From the NCBI GenBank assembly GCA_022841915.1, contig JALHQN010000013.1, positions 62,001-126,000 on the forward strand: a stretch of 64,000 nt of DNA. The letters run 5' to 3'. The notes beneath the pieces are model-generated. The model was not told the origin of the DNA and made no database searches. It worked only from the letters and a program-made list of their open reading frames with translations. Source of the stretch: Burkholderiales bacterium. Its GTDB lineage: Bacteria > Pseudomonadota > Gammaproteobacteria > Burkholderiales > WYBJ01. Made by a program: the position numbers and the translations under genes. Shown piece after piece: positions 30,534 to 39,948 of the stretch; the first letter of the stretch is position 1; each line of letters begins with the position of its first letter.

Positions 30534-31505
30534 TTAGAGGCTGATGCCGATTTCCTTGAAGACCTTGGTCCACATCGCCTGTTCCTTCTGGATGAAGGCG
30601 CCGAATTCCTTCGGCGTATTGGTCGAGGGCTCCAGGCCGCGAGTCTTGAGCTGATCGGCGAACGTCGCGTCCCGGTGCATCTCCACGACGGCAGTGTTCC
30701 AGCGCTGGATGATGGGGGCGGGCGTTTTCGCGGGTGCCAGCAGGCCGAACCATTGAATGACCTCGAACCCGGGGAAGCCCGATTCGGCCACGGTCGGCAC
30801 CTCCGGGATGGCGCTCGAACGTTGCAGGCCCGTGACGGCAACGCCGCGGATCTTGCCTGCCCGCATGTGGGGCAGCGAAGTCGATATCGCCCCGATCAGG
30901 AATTGCACATGCCCGCCGACGACGTCGGTGATGGCCGGCCCGGCACCCTTGTAAGGCACGTGTATCCATTCGAAGCCGGCGCGATGGCGCAGCAATTCAC
31001 CGGCGATGTGCGAGGCCGTTGCCGTGCCGTTCGAGGCATACGAAAGCTGTTTCGGCCTGCTCTTCGCGTAATCGATCAACTCCTTGACCGTACGCACCGG
31101 CACGGCGCCATGAGCGACGATGATGTTGGGGATGAGTGTCGTGAGCGTGATCGGCGCGAAATCCCGCTGGGGGTGATAGGGCAGGTTCTTCTGCAGCACG
31201 GGGCCAGTGGCGAAGGTGCTCGAACTGCCGAACAGGACGGTGTAGCCGTCCGGCGCCCCGCGCGAAGCGATCTCCGTACCGATCACGCCGCCTGCGCCTG
31301 AACGGTTGTCGACGATCACCTGTTGGCGCCATTGCTCGGTCAGGCGCTGTGCGATCTGGCGAGCGACCAAGTCGGCGGCGCCGCCTGACGGAAAGGCCAC
31401 CACCAAACGAACCGGCTTTTCCGGGTAGGATTGCGCCTGCACGATGGCTGGTTGAAGAACGAGGGCCAGCACAGCTGCGCCGACGAGGGTCGATTGCTTG
31501 GACAT
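30534..31505 (-). CDS. Bug/TctC-family substrate-binding protein
   Basis: YPEKPVRLVVAFPSGGAADLVARQIA, IVDNRSGAGGVIGTE. Confidence 0.93.
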   Translation of the reverse strand: MSKQSTLVGAAVLALVLQPAIVQAQSYPEKPVRLVVAFPSGGAADLVARQIAQRLTEQWRQQVIVDNRSGAGGVIGTEIASRGAPDGYTVLFGSSSTFATGPVLQKNLPYHPQRDFAPITLTTLIPNIIVAHGAVPVRTVKELIDYAKSRPKQLSYASNGTATASHIAGELLRHRAGFEWIHVPYKGAGPAITDVVGGHVQFLIGAISTSLPHMRAGKIRGVAVTGLQRSSAIPEVPTVAESGFPGFEVIQWFGLLAPAKTPAPIIQRWNTAVVEMHRDATFADQLKTRGLEPSTNTPKEFGAFIQKEQAMWTKVFKEIGISL

Positions 31506-31807
31506 AGGTCGTGCTTTCGTAACGAACTAAAGACGCTCGATTGTAGCCTCAAGCCCCGCCTGCGTGAGACACGGGTAGAGGGGGAGGAGCGCGGCGAGCC
31601 CCATGCGAGCGACGGTCAGGTTGGCAACGAACTGTGCGCTGCGTTGCCTGTCACCCGAATCGTGAACATGTGCTTCATGCCGGCCTCGAATGCGCCGTAC
31701 ACGGCGCACCATCGAGCGACGGCGACCTATACAATAATCAGGCCGTCGACGCAGCCGTCGGCGGCTCTATGCCCTCATCCGTACATCGCCGAACCGAAGG
31801 TCGTCTC

Positions 31808-32191
31808 ATGAACGAGTCCGTGCTGGAAGAGAAAAACGTCTTGGGCGGTCCTTTGCTCGCTTGCAGTTACGCACCGCTCACCGGGTATTTTCGCGACGGG
31901 TGCTGCAGCACACAAGGCGAAGCGGGTGTGGCTCACTTGGTCTGCGTGAAAGTGACTGCCGAGTTCCTGCAGTTTTCATTCGAGCGCGGCAACGACCTCG
32001 GCACACCGCGACCCGAGTTACGCTTTCGCGGACTGAAGCCTGGCGACCGCTGGTGCCTGCACGTGCTGCGCTTCGTCGAAGCCCTCGAAGCCGACAAGGC
32101 GCCGCGGGTGGTGCTCGCATCCACGCATGCCGAGGTGTTGAAGTACGTTGCGCTGGAAGACCTCAAGCGCTGTGCCCTCGACATGCAGTGA
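31808..32191 (+). CDS. DUF2237-family protein
   Basis: NVLGGPLLACSYAPLTGYFRDGCCST...VKVTAEFLQFSFERGNDLGTPRPELRFRGLKPGDRWCL. Confidence 0.88.
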   Translation: MNESVLEEKNVLGGPLLACSYAPLTGYFRDGCCSTQGEAGVAHLVCVKVTAEFLQFSFERGNDLGTPRPELRFRGLKPGDRWCLHVLRFVEALEADKAPRVVLASTHAEVLKYVALEDLKRCALDMQ

Positions 32192-32227
32192 CCGCTGGCG
32201 CCGCGAGCGGCGCTCGGAGGGGCGCGC

Positions 32228-33019
32228 TCAGCTTCGCAGGGCGAGCGTACGTGCAATGTTCTGCAGCAGGCAGGCCTCTTCGTCCGGCGTCAAAACGAAC
32301 GCGTAGAACGACTTGTTCGACGGGATTCTGCAGCCGCCGAGATGCCGCACTTCCTCGGCGCATACCGCGAGATCTTTGTGCAGCAGAACGGCCGGAGCGC
32401 AGACACGAGGGCAGGTCCGCTCCTCGCCGATCGCGTGGAAGCCGAGCTTTCTGCGGTAGAAGAGCGCATGACGCGGATTGACTTCGATGAACAGGTCGCT
32501 GGCCTGGAAAACTCGAAATGCGAAGGCGAAGCCGACGTGAAACAGCGACGCCAGCGCCTCCTTGCTGCTCCCGTCGCCGTCCATCGCGAGTCGCGTGAAT
32601 TCGCACACTCGCGCGCCGCCGCGGCGATAGGGGCCGATCTCGCTGGCATAGAGTTCCTCGGCATTGAGGCCGCGGTGGTCGCCCACATTGACGGTCAGCG
32701 TGCCGATTGTCCGGCCGTTGCGCAGAGCTTCGAGCGTCACGCAGCTTCGCTGCTGCGCGGGGCTATCGCGGCCGGCACTCGTGGTGACGTATCCGCGCTG
32801 GTGATACATGCGAGTCACCAGCATTTGGACTTCATCCACACGCCGCTCGTCGGTCAGGCGGATCACGAAGTCGTTTTTTTTGAGGAGGGTCTGCGCCGTG
32901 GGATCGGTTACCAGACGCAGTCGTCTGAGCGCCGGTCCGATCGAGCCGACCATTGCAGGGTGGAGAGGCGCGCGGGTACTGTACTGTGATCCCGCCGCAG
33001 GCATTGGGGTGAGAGGCAT
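32228..33019 (-). CDS. FeeM-like (N-acyl amino acid synthase / GNAT-fold) protein
   Basis: FVIRLTDERRVDEVQMLVTRMYHQRGY...VCEFTRLAMDGDGSSKEALASLFHVGFAFAFRVFQASDLFIEVNPRHALFYRRKLGF. Confidence 0.7.
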   Translation of the reverse strand: MPLTPMPAAGSQYSTRAPLHPAMVGSIGPALRRLRLVTDPTAQTLLKKNDFVIRLTDERRVDEVQMLVTRMYHQRGYVTTSAGRDSPAQQRSCVTLEALRNGRTIGTLTVNVGDHRGLNAEELYASEIGPYRRGGARVCEFTRLAMDGDGSSKEALASLFHVGFAFAFRVFQASDLFIEVNPRHALFYRRKLGFHAIGEERTCPRVCAPAVLLHKDLAVCAEEVRHLGGCRIPSNKSFYAFVLTPDEEACLLQNIARTLALRS

Positions 33020-33231
33020 GGACAGACTCCTAGGTAGCGATGTCGACCACTCTCTGTAACGCGCGTGGCGATGAACCCGCGCCCGGAGCGGTTCGTGGGG
33101 GATGGAGCGCGTCGAATGCTACGCCCCGGTGCGCGCAAGATCTGTCCATCGCGCGCTGACTCGCTTGTAGGAATGCGCCTACATGAAGGAGACCGCGGTT
33201 GTCGAGAGGCTCTGCGGTGAGTCGCCGCCCG

Positions 33232-33582
33232 CTACTTGCGTTTGCACGCCGCGAACTCGCGGCTGCCGCCCGAGTCGAGAGAAACGCCGTCGACCTCGGC
33301 GATCAGGGTGCTGACACCGTTGCTGTAACGCTCGCCGGGCCCGGCCGCGAGCCGATCCAGGCGAAATTCCCTGTCCGGGTAGATGACCCAGACCGATTTG
33401 TTGTCGGGGGCGTAACGCAGCAACAGTTGCTTGCCCTGAGCGCAGGCATGCTCCACCGCTCCTTCGGGCAAACGTCGGGGCTGCTCCCCGTCCGAGCGGG
33501 CGAACGGCCACCAGCCGCCTCCGCAGCCAGTCATCACCGCGCTCATCGCGACTACGATCGTAAGGGTCCATCCGGATTTCAT
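33232..33582 (-). CDS. small lipoprotein, unknown function
   Basis: MKSGWTLTIVVAMSAVMTGCGGG lipobox-like signal. Confidence 0.65.
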   Translation of the reverse strand: MKSGWTLTIVVAMSAVMTGCGGGWWPFARSDGEQPRRLPEGAVEHACAQGKQLLLRYAPDNKSVWVIYPDREFRLDRLAAGPGERYSNGVSTLIAEVDGVSLDSGGSREFAACKRK

Positions 33583-33611
33583 CGTTTTCTCCAGCAAGTC
33601 GGCGCCGCGCG

Positions 33612-34934
33612 TCAGTTGCGGCCTATGGCAAAGTATTCGAAGCCCAGCTCACGCATCCGCTTCGGATCGTAGAGGTTGCGTCCGTCGAAGACCACGGGTG
33701 CCTTGAGAAGTCGTCGCATCGCGTCGAAATCGGGGCTGCGGAATTCCTTCCACTCGGTAATGATGACCAATGCATCGGCACCCTCGAGTCCACCCAGGGT
33801 CGAAGCGGCAAAGGAGACTCTCGCGTCGTCACGGTAGAGCGCTTGCGCCTGTCCGATCGCAGCCGGATCGTAGGCGATCACCTCGGCGCCCCGCGCGAGC
33901 AGGCCGCTGATGAGCACACGGCTGGGTGCTTCTCGCATGTCGTCCGTGCCGGGCTTGAAAGCAAGCCCCCATAAGGCGAATTTGAGTCCGTCCAACTGCT
34001 CCCCGAAGCGGCTGCGCACCTTATCGAGTATACGTTGCTTCTGCAGCCGATTGACCTTGTCGGCGGCATCGACGATCGTGAGCTGAGCGCCGTATTCGCC
34101 GGCGGTATGCGCCAGCGCCTGGATGTCTTTCGGGAAGCAGGAGCCGCCATAACCGGCGCCCGCATAGAGGAAGTGGGAGCCGATACGACGGTCGGCGCCC
34201 ATGCCATGGCGCACCGATTCGATGTCCGCACCGAGCTTCTCGGCCAGATTGGCAAGCTCGTTCATGAACGAGATGCGGGTCGCGAGCATCGCGTTGGCGG
34301 CGTACTTGGTGAGCTCGGCCGAGCGGGTATCCATGACCAGCATGCGATCGCGATTCCTCAGCACCGCTTCGTAGAGCTCGCGCATCACCTGGGTCGCCCG
34401 CGGATCGGAGCTGCCGACGATGATGCGGTCGGGGCGCATGAAGTCATCGATGGCAGCGCCTTGCTTGAGGAACTCCGGTTTCGAGACCACGGAGAAGGGG
34501 ATATCGCAGTTTCGCAGTCGCAGTTCCTGCTCGATGGTTGCCCGGACGCGCTCGCTGGTTCCGACCGGCACGGTCGACTTGTTCACGACGACCCGATAGG
34601 CGCTCATGTGCCGGCCGATGTCGCGGGCCGCAGCCAGAACGCTTCGCATGTCGGCCGAACCATCGGAACTCGGGGGCGTGCCGACGGCGAGAATCTGAAC
34701 ACTGCCGTGCGCCACGCTTTGCCGCGCATCCGTCGTGAACCGCAGTCGCCGCGAGGCCGCGTTGTGCCGGATCAACTGCTCGAGCCCGGGTTCGTGGAGC
34801 GGTATCCGGCCTTCGTTGAGCATGTCTATGCGCTGTGCATCGGTGTCCAGGCACAGCACATCGTTGCCGTGATCGGCGAAGCAGGCGGCACAGACCAGTC
34901 CGACGTATCCCGTGCCGACGATGGAGATCTTCAA
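33612..34934 (-). CDS. ugd: UDP-glucose 6-dehydrogenase
   Basis: MKISIVGTGYVGLVCAACFADHGNDVLCLD; GSHFLYAGAGYGGSCFPKDIQAL; FKPGTDDMREAPS. Confidence 0.96.
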   Translation of the reverse strand: MKISIVGTGYVGLVCAACFADHGNDVLCLDTDAQRIDMLNEGRIPLHEPGLEQLIRHNAASRRLRFTTDARQSVAHGSVQILAVGTPPSSDGSADMRSVLAAARDIGRHMSAYRVVVNKSTVPVGTSERVRATIEQELRLRNCDIPFSVVSKPEFLKQGAAIDDFMRPDRIIVGSSDPRATQVMRELYEAVLRNRDRMLVMDTRSAELTKYAANAMLATRISFMNELANLAEKLGADIESVRHGMGADRRIGSHFLYAGAGYGGSCFPKDIQALAHTAGEYGAQLTIVDAADKVNRLQKQRILDKVRSRFGEQLDGLKFALWGLAFKPGTDDMREAPSRVLISGLLARGAEVIAYDPAAIGQAQALYRDDARVSFAASTLGGLEGADALVIITEWKEFRSPDFDAMRRLLKAPVVFDGRNLYDPKRMRELGFEYFAIGRN

Positions 34935-35057
34935 TTGACGTTCCTAAAGCGCAGCCGTGCGCCGCTGTTGTGCCGCTGCACCGAAAGCAGTTCTCGATCC
35001 TGGTGATGATGCTCGACGCGCAGACGCCACCGTGCACGGCACCCGCAGCGCCGCCGA

Positions 35058-37916
35058 TCAGGCCGGCTGCGTGCCGCGCCGCTTGTCCACCAGCACGGAG
35101 CTGTCGAGCGCCGGCTCTTCCCCCAGCGCCAGCATCGCTGCGCGAGCCTCGTCGCGCAGGCGGACGGCGGCCTGCCAGCCCGACCTTTGCGGAAAAATGG
35201 GGGCGCCGATGCGTATGGTCACACGCCCGCGAGACGGCATCCAAGTTCTGTCGCGAAGGATTTCGCGCGCACCGATGATGGCGGTCGGCACGACGGGAAG
35301 CCCGGCGTCGGCCGCGATCACGAAAGCGCCCATCAGAAACGGCCGCAAGCCGCTTTGGCGAGTGAACGTGCCTTCCGGAAAGATGGCCAGCCGCTCGCCG
35401 CGCCGGGCATGCTCGGTGAAGCGGCGTACGTCTTCGACGCCGCGGGCGGCATCGAACCGCTCGACGAATTCAGAGCCGATAGCGCTTAGGAACAGGCGCG
35501 GAACGGCATAGTCGACGAACTCGCGCTTGGCGATGAAGGCATGTTGCCGCTCCAGAGCGCCCACCAGCATTATGCCATCCAAATAGCTGCCGTGATTGGC
35601 GAGCAGCACGTAGGGTGTCGTCGTCGGCAGATGCTCCAGGCCTTCGACGACGAGCGGGATCCCGGCGAGGCGGAAGAACGCTTTGGCGATCCGCCGGCTG
35701 ATCCACCAGGCCCGGTCGGGCCGGCCCGCCGCCACCGCGGCGGGCCAGGCCACCGGCGCGAGCAGAGCGAAGGCCAACCAGGCGCGCAGGCCGTAGGCCC
35801 AGGCGCCTGCCCGCCGCAGGCCCCTGACCACACCCGCTTGTGCGCTCTTCAGTGCCATCCGCGCAAGCTGCCATCGGAAACCCGCGCGGCGCTCTCCGAT
35901 GGCACCGCTCGTATAGACGTCTCGGGTGGCGGCGCGGCGAATCTTGCCGCTCGATGTCTTCAGCACCGTGTTGGGCGGAGCGAATACGATCGCGTCCGGA
36001 GGCGCTCCCAGCAGATCGATGCCGAGCGCGTTCACCTGGTTGCGCAAGCTCTCGGTATCCGCCGTTTGCTTGTCGCGAATCTCGGCGATCGCCACCACCC
36101 GCTCGGTGCCGGTGGCCGGATCGAGAACGCCAACCACGGCCACGCAGCCCTTGCGAATGCCGGGCAGGTTGCCGATGGCCTCTTCCAGTTCATACGGATA
36201 GAGATTGCGACCGCCGCGGATGATCACATCCTTGGTGCGGCTGGTGAGGTAGAGATCAGCTCCGGCCATGTACGCGATGTCGCCCGAGTTGAGCCACGTG
36301 CCATCGAACAGCTTGCGGGTCTCCTCCGGATTGCGGTAGTAGCCGCTGGTTGCCGAGGGGCCGCGAAACTGCAGCCTGCCCAGCATGCGCTCCCCCACTT
36401 CTCGCCCAGCGTCGTCGACGATGCGAATCTCGTGTCCGGGCAGCGGGCGACCGCAAGCGACGTAGCGCAGCGCCGTCGGGTCGTTCTCCGCGGCGGGCAC
36501 CGCGCGTTGCGAATCGATCAGAGCCGCGCGCTCGATGCGGTCGATCACCGTGCCGCGATTCATGGGCGGAATGGCCAGTCCGACCGTGCATTCGGCCAGC
36601 CCATAAACCGGAGCGAGCGCCTCGGGCCGGAACTTGCTGCGCTGAAAGCGCTCCGCGAAGCGGAGCATCGTGTCGGCACTGACAGGTTCCGCGCCGTTGG
36701 CGGCCAACCGCCATGAACTCAGATCCAGTTCATCGAGCAAGGCGTCCGGGATGCGCCGCAGACACAGCTCGAATGCGAAATTCGGTGCGGCCGTCACTGT
36801 GCCGCGGTGACGATGAATGGCCTGCAGCCAGCGTTCCGGACGAGCCAGGAAGTCCAGCGGCGACATCAGCACCAGCAATCCGCCGTGATAGAGGCTGCCC
36901 ATCCAGGCGCCGATCAGACCCATGTCGTGATAGAGCGGCAACCAGCTGACGCACACGTCCTGCGGCGTCAATTCGACGGCTTTGCCCCAGGCGCGGATGT
37001 TGGCCAGCAGGTTCGCGTGCGTCAGGGTCACGCCCTTCGGCGTGCCGGTGCTGCCGGAGGTGTATTGAATGAAGGCGATGTCACCGGGCGCCACTTCGGG
37101 CAGCGTCACTTGCATCTGCGCGTCGCGCAGCTCGGCCACGGTCGCGACATCCTTCAAGGACGCGACTTCGGCGCGCAAAAACTGCGCGAGCAATCTTGCC
37201 TCGGGCACCGTGACCAGCACCACGGCTCCGGCGCTTTGCAGGATGGCGGACTGGCGGCGCAGGTGGTCCTCGAGCTGCGAGAGACGTGCGGGCGGATAGA
37301 TCGGCACCGGGATGCCGCCCGCCAGCAGGATGCCGTAGAAGGTATAGAAGAATTCCAGGCTGGTGGGCAGCATGATGGCGACCGCCTGCTGGCGTTCGAC
37401 ACCGCGTTCGATCAGGCCGGCCGCCACCTCGCGGGCGCGCTGCGCGAGCGTTGCATAGTCGAGCTCCTCGACGAGGTCGGCTGTCTGGTAGAACAGCACG
37501 TGCCGTCGCCGGGGCGCGCCTGTCGCGTACCAGTCGAGCATCTCCAGGAGCGTGCGGGCTTGGTCGGGCGTCCCGATGTCCGACGACGCCTCGTCGCGGA
37601 TGATCGCCTGAGGCGCGGCGAACTCCAGCGGCGGCGCGCCGCTCGCCGTCCTGAGAGCGGCAAGAAGCTCGCGCGGCGTTTCGATCTCGAGCAATGTCTT
37701 TTCGTCGAGACGCAGGCGAAAGGCATCTTCTACGCGATGGATGAGCTCGACCCGCGCCAGACTGTCCAGGCCGAGGTCCACGTCTAGCCGGCTCTCGGCG
37801 CCGACCCGGCGCACGGCGCCCGGGTGCGTCTGCCGTACCAGTTCGGTGACGATGGTGATGACCTCGGTCAGCGCCTGCTGGGCGTCCTCGGGCAGTCGTG
37901 GGGGGATTTCGGTCAC
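35058..37916 (-). CDS. fused ACP - fatty acyl-AMP ligase - 1-acylglycerol-3-phosphate acyltransferase
   Basis: N-terminal ACP motif DVDLGLDSLARVELIH; YTSGSTGTPKGVTLTHANLL; LPLAT motifs NHGSYLDG and FPEGTFTR; GTG start at 37916 overlaps upstream stop (GTGA). Confidence 0.9.
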   Translation of the reverse strand: MTEIPPRLPEDAQQALTEVITIVTELVRQTHPGAVRRVGAESRLDVDLGLDSLARVELIHRVEDAFRLRLDEKTLLEIETPRELLAALRTASGAPPLEFAAPQAIIRDEASSDIGTPDQARTLLEMLDWYATGAPRRRHVLFYQTADLVEELDYATLAQRAREVAAGLIERGVERQQAVAIMLPTSLEFFYTFYGILLAGGIPVPIYPPARLSQLEDHLRRQSAILQSAGAVVLVTVPEARLLAQFLRAEVASLKDVATVAELRDAQMQVTLPEVAPGDIAFIQYTSGSTGTPKGVTLTHANLLANIRAWGKAVELTPQDVCVSWLPLYHDMGLIGAWMGSLYHGGLLVLMSPLDFLARPERWLQAIHRHRGTVTAAPNFAFELCLRRIPDALLDELDLSSWRLAANGAEPVSADTMLRFAERFQRSKFRPEALAPVYGLAECTVGLAIPPMNRGTVIDRIERAALIDSQRAVPAAENDPTALRYVACGRPLPGHEIRIVDDAGREVGERMLGRLQFRGPSATSGYYRNPEETRKLFDGTWLNSGDIAYMAGADLYLTSRTKDVIIRGGRNLYPYELEEAIGNLPGIRKGCVAVVGVLDPATGTERVVAIAEIRDKQTADTESLRNQVNALGIDLLGAPPDAIVFAPPNTVLKTSSGKIRRAATRDVYTSGAIGERRAGFRWQLARMALKSAQAGVVRGLRRAGAWAYGLRAWLAFALLAPVAWPAAVAAGRPDRAWWISRRIAKAFFRLAGIPLVVEGLEHLPTTTPYVLLANHGSYLDGIMLVGALERQHAFIAKREFVDYAVPRLFLSAIGSEFVERFDAARGVEDVRRFTEHARRGERLAIFPEGTFTRQSGLRPFLMGAFVIAADAGLPVVPTAIIGAREILRDRTWMPSRGRVTIRIGAPIFPQRSGWQAAVRLRDEARAAMLALGEEPALDSSVLVDKRRGTQPA

Positions 37917-39106
37917 TTGGGCGGGGTGCTCGTGAGGGCGGATTTGCGGCCGGGAGGCGGTGGGTCCTGCAGGATCCATTTTCCGCCCTGAACCCGGAAT
38001 ACCGACAGTTGCCCATGCTGCAACGCGCCGGCGTTGTCGAAGGAAATTTCGGCGGTGATGCCGGCATGGCGAATGTTGCGCAGCACCGGCAGGAGCTTGG
38101 CGGGCTTGATGGTGCCGGCCTGGGTCATCGCGGCCGCAATCACCATCACGCTATCGTAAAAGTACGGTGCGTACAGGCCGATCTCCTGTTTGAATCGCTC
38201 GCGATAGCGCTGGGCGAACTGTTTGCCGGCAGGGCGGCTCTCCAGCGCCGCGCCCGGGGTAGACGCAATATGGCCTTCCGCCGCCGGACCGGCCAGCTGC
38301 AGGAACTTGGCTGTGTTCATCGTCTCTCCGCCCAACAACGGGATGTCGAGCCCCAGCTCCTTCATTTGCCGTGCCATGGGGCCGGCTTGGGTGTCGTAGC
38401 CGCCGAAGAAGATGGCTTCGGGGCGCTCCTTGCGAATCGAAGTGAGGATATTGCGGAAGTCGACGGCTTTGTCGTTGGTGAATTCGCGCTTCACGACCTG
38501 GGCCTTGGCAGCGCGTATGGTGAGGGTGAACGCATCTGCAAGGCCCTGGCCGTAGGCCGTCCGATCGTCGATCACGGCGAAGCGCTTGAGCATGAGCGCC
38601 TGCGTCGCGTAGTGGCCGAGCGCGTTGCCTTGCTTGTCGTCGTCGGCCATGACGCGAAAGGTCGTCTTGAATTTCTGTCGCGTGTAGTGGACGTTGGTCG
38701 ATACCGACAACTGAGGAATCGAGGCGTCCGCATAAATCTTCGATGCCGGAATGGTGACGCCCGAGTTGAAGTGCCCCACCATGGCCTTGATGCCGGCATC
38801 CACCAGCTTCTGAGCGACGACCACGCCGATCTTAGGATCTGCCTGATCGTCTTCCGCGACCAGTTCCCACCTCACCAGTGCGCCCCCAAGTCGTACACCC
38901 CTTGCGTTCAGATCGTCGATCGCCATCTGCGCGCCGTTCTGGTTGTCTTTGCCGTAATGCGCCTGGGGGCCGGTGAGCGGCGAGGCGAACCCGATCTTGA
39001 TCACTTCGCTCGCCTGGGCCCGCGCCGGCGGCGGGCCACACCAAAACAGCAGGGCGCCCTTGGCAAGCGTAGCAAGCAACGCCCTTCTTCCGGCGCCTGT
39101 TTCCAT
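37913..39106 (-). CDS. branched-chain amino acid-type ABC transporter substrate-binding protein
   Basis: IKIGFASPLTGPQAHYGKDNQNGAQMAIDDLNARG. Confidence 0.93.
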   Translation of the reverse strand: METGAGRRALLATLAKGALLFWCGPPPARAQASEVIKIGFASPLTGPQAHYGKDNQNGAQMAIDDLNARGVRLGGALVRWELVAEDDQADPKIGVVVAQKLVDAGIKAMVGHFNSGVTIPASKIYADASIPQLSVSTNVHYTRQKFKTTFRVMADDDKQGNALGHYATQALMLKRFAVIDDRTAYGQGLADAFTLTIRAAKAQVVKREFTNDKAVDFRNILTSIRKERPEAIFFGGYDTQAGPMARQMKELGLDIPLLGGETMNTAKFLQLAGPAAEGHIASTPGAALESRPAGKQFAQRYRERFKQEIGLYAPYFYDSVMVIAAAMTQAGTIKPAKLLPVLRNIRHAGITAEISFDNAGALQHGQLSVFRVQGGKWILQDPPPPGRKSALTSTPPK

Positions 39107-39462
39107 CGTTCCGTTCCTTTGCGTCGGCTCTCGTCGTCCCGAGCCGGCCTCTAGGAGGGCGCTTTGCGGACGCATGAGCGCAACGTCCCTCTAGGATGGC
39201 GACGAATCGATGGATGCGGACCGTTCGTCCATCTCGGCGCTCGTGGGTGCCGAAGGCGAAATGATCCTATAGGTGGGGGTGGGTGCTGTCAAACGCGCCG
39301 AAAGCAGGCGCCGAAAGCAGGGCGGCTGCGGCGCTCGGTAGCGACGCCGTGGAGGGCTTGCTGCACGGGCCCGCAGCCTTGGGTGCTCGCCCAAGTCGGC
39401 TGTGCCGATCCTGCGCGGGAAGCGAGGCGCAAGCCCGCTCCCCGGCTGTCAGGCTATGCTGC

Positions 39463-39801
39463 CTAGCGTACTGAGAAGACGAAGGGCGGGACGTCCACCT
39501 GCACGACCACCCCGGCATGGCGCGGAGGCGCGTAGTAGTACACAGGGGCGGGCGGCACGTAGACGGGCCGATGGATCACGACACGTTCACGCACGACATA
39601 GCGCGGCTCGTAGTAGTGGCCGCCGTATACCCTGTGGTCGAAGCGGCGATGATGACCGCGATCGTAGTGACGCTCGTGATGGTGCTTGTGCCAGTGCTTG
39701 GAGTGGCCGTGCCCGTGGCGGTCGTGCGCGAGGGCGGATGCGCTCAATCCCATACCGATCGCCGCGAGGGCAGTGAGCAGTGCCTTGTTCGAGGTGTTCA
39801 T
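39463..39801 (-). CDS. secreted His/Tyr-rich hypothetical protein
   Basis: Signal peptide then HDRHGHGHSKHWHKHHHERHYDRGHHRRFDHR. Confidence 0.7.
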   Translation of the reverse strand: MNTSNKALLTALAAIGMGLSASALAHDRHGHGHSKHWHKHHHERHYDRGHHRRFDHRVYGGHYYEPRYVVRERVVIHRPVYVPPAPVYYYAPPRHAGVVVQVDVPPFVFSVR

Positions 39802-39948
39802 GTCGGTCTCCGAGTGAACTCGATCGATCGGGATCTCGATCGAGCATGGAGGCATCGTAGAGCCGATCCGGCGGGAAAGCTGTAAAGCTTCGTAAACGAA
39901 TGTAACGGGTATTCGCGCGGCTTAGAATACCCCCGACCAGACACTTCT

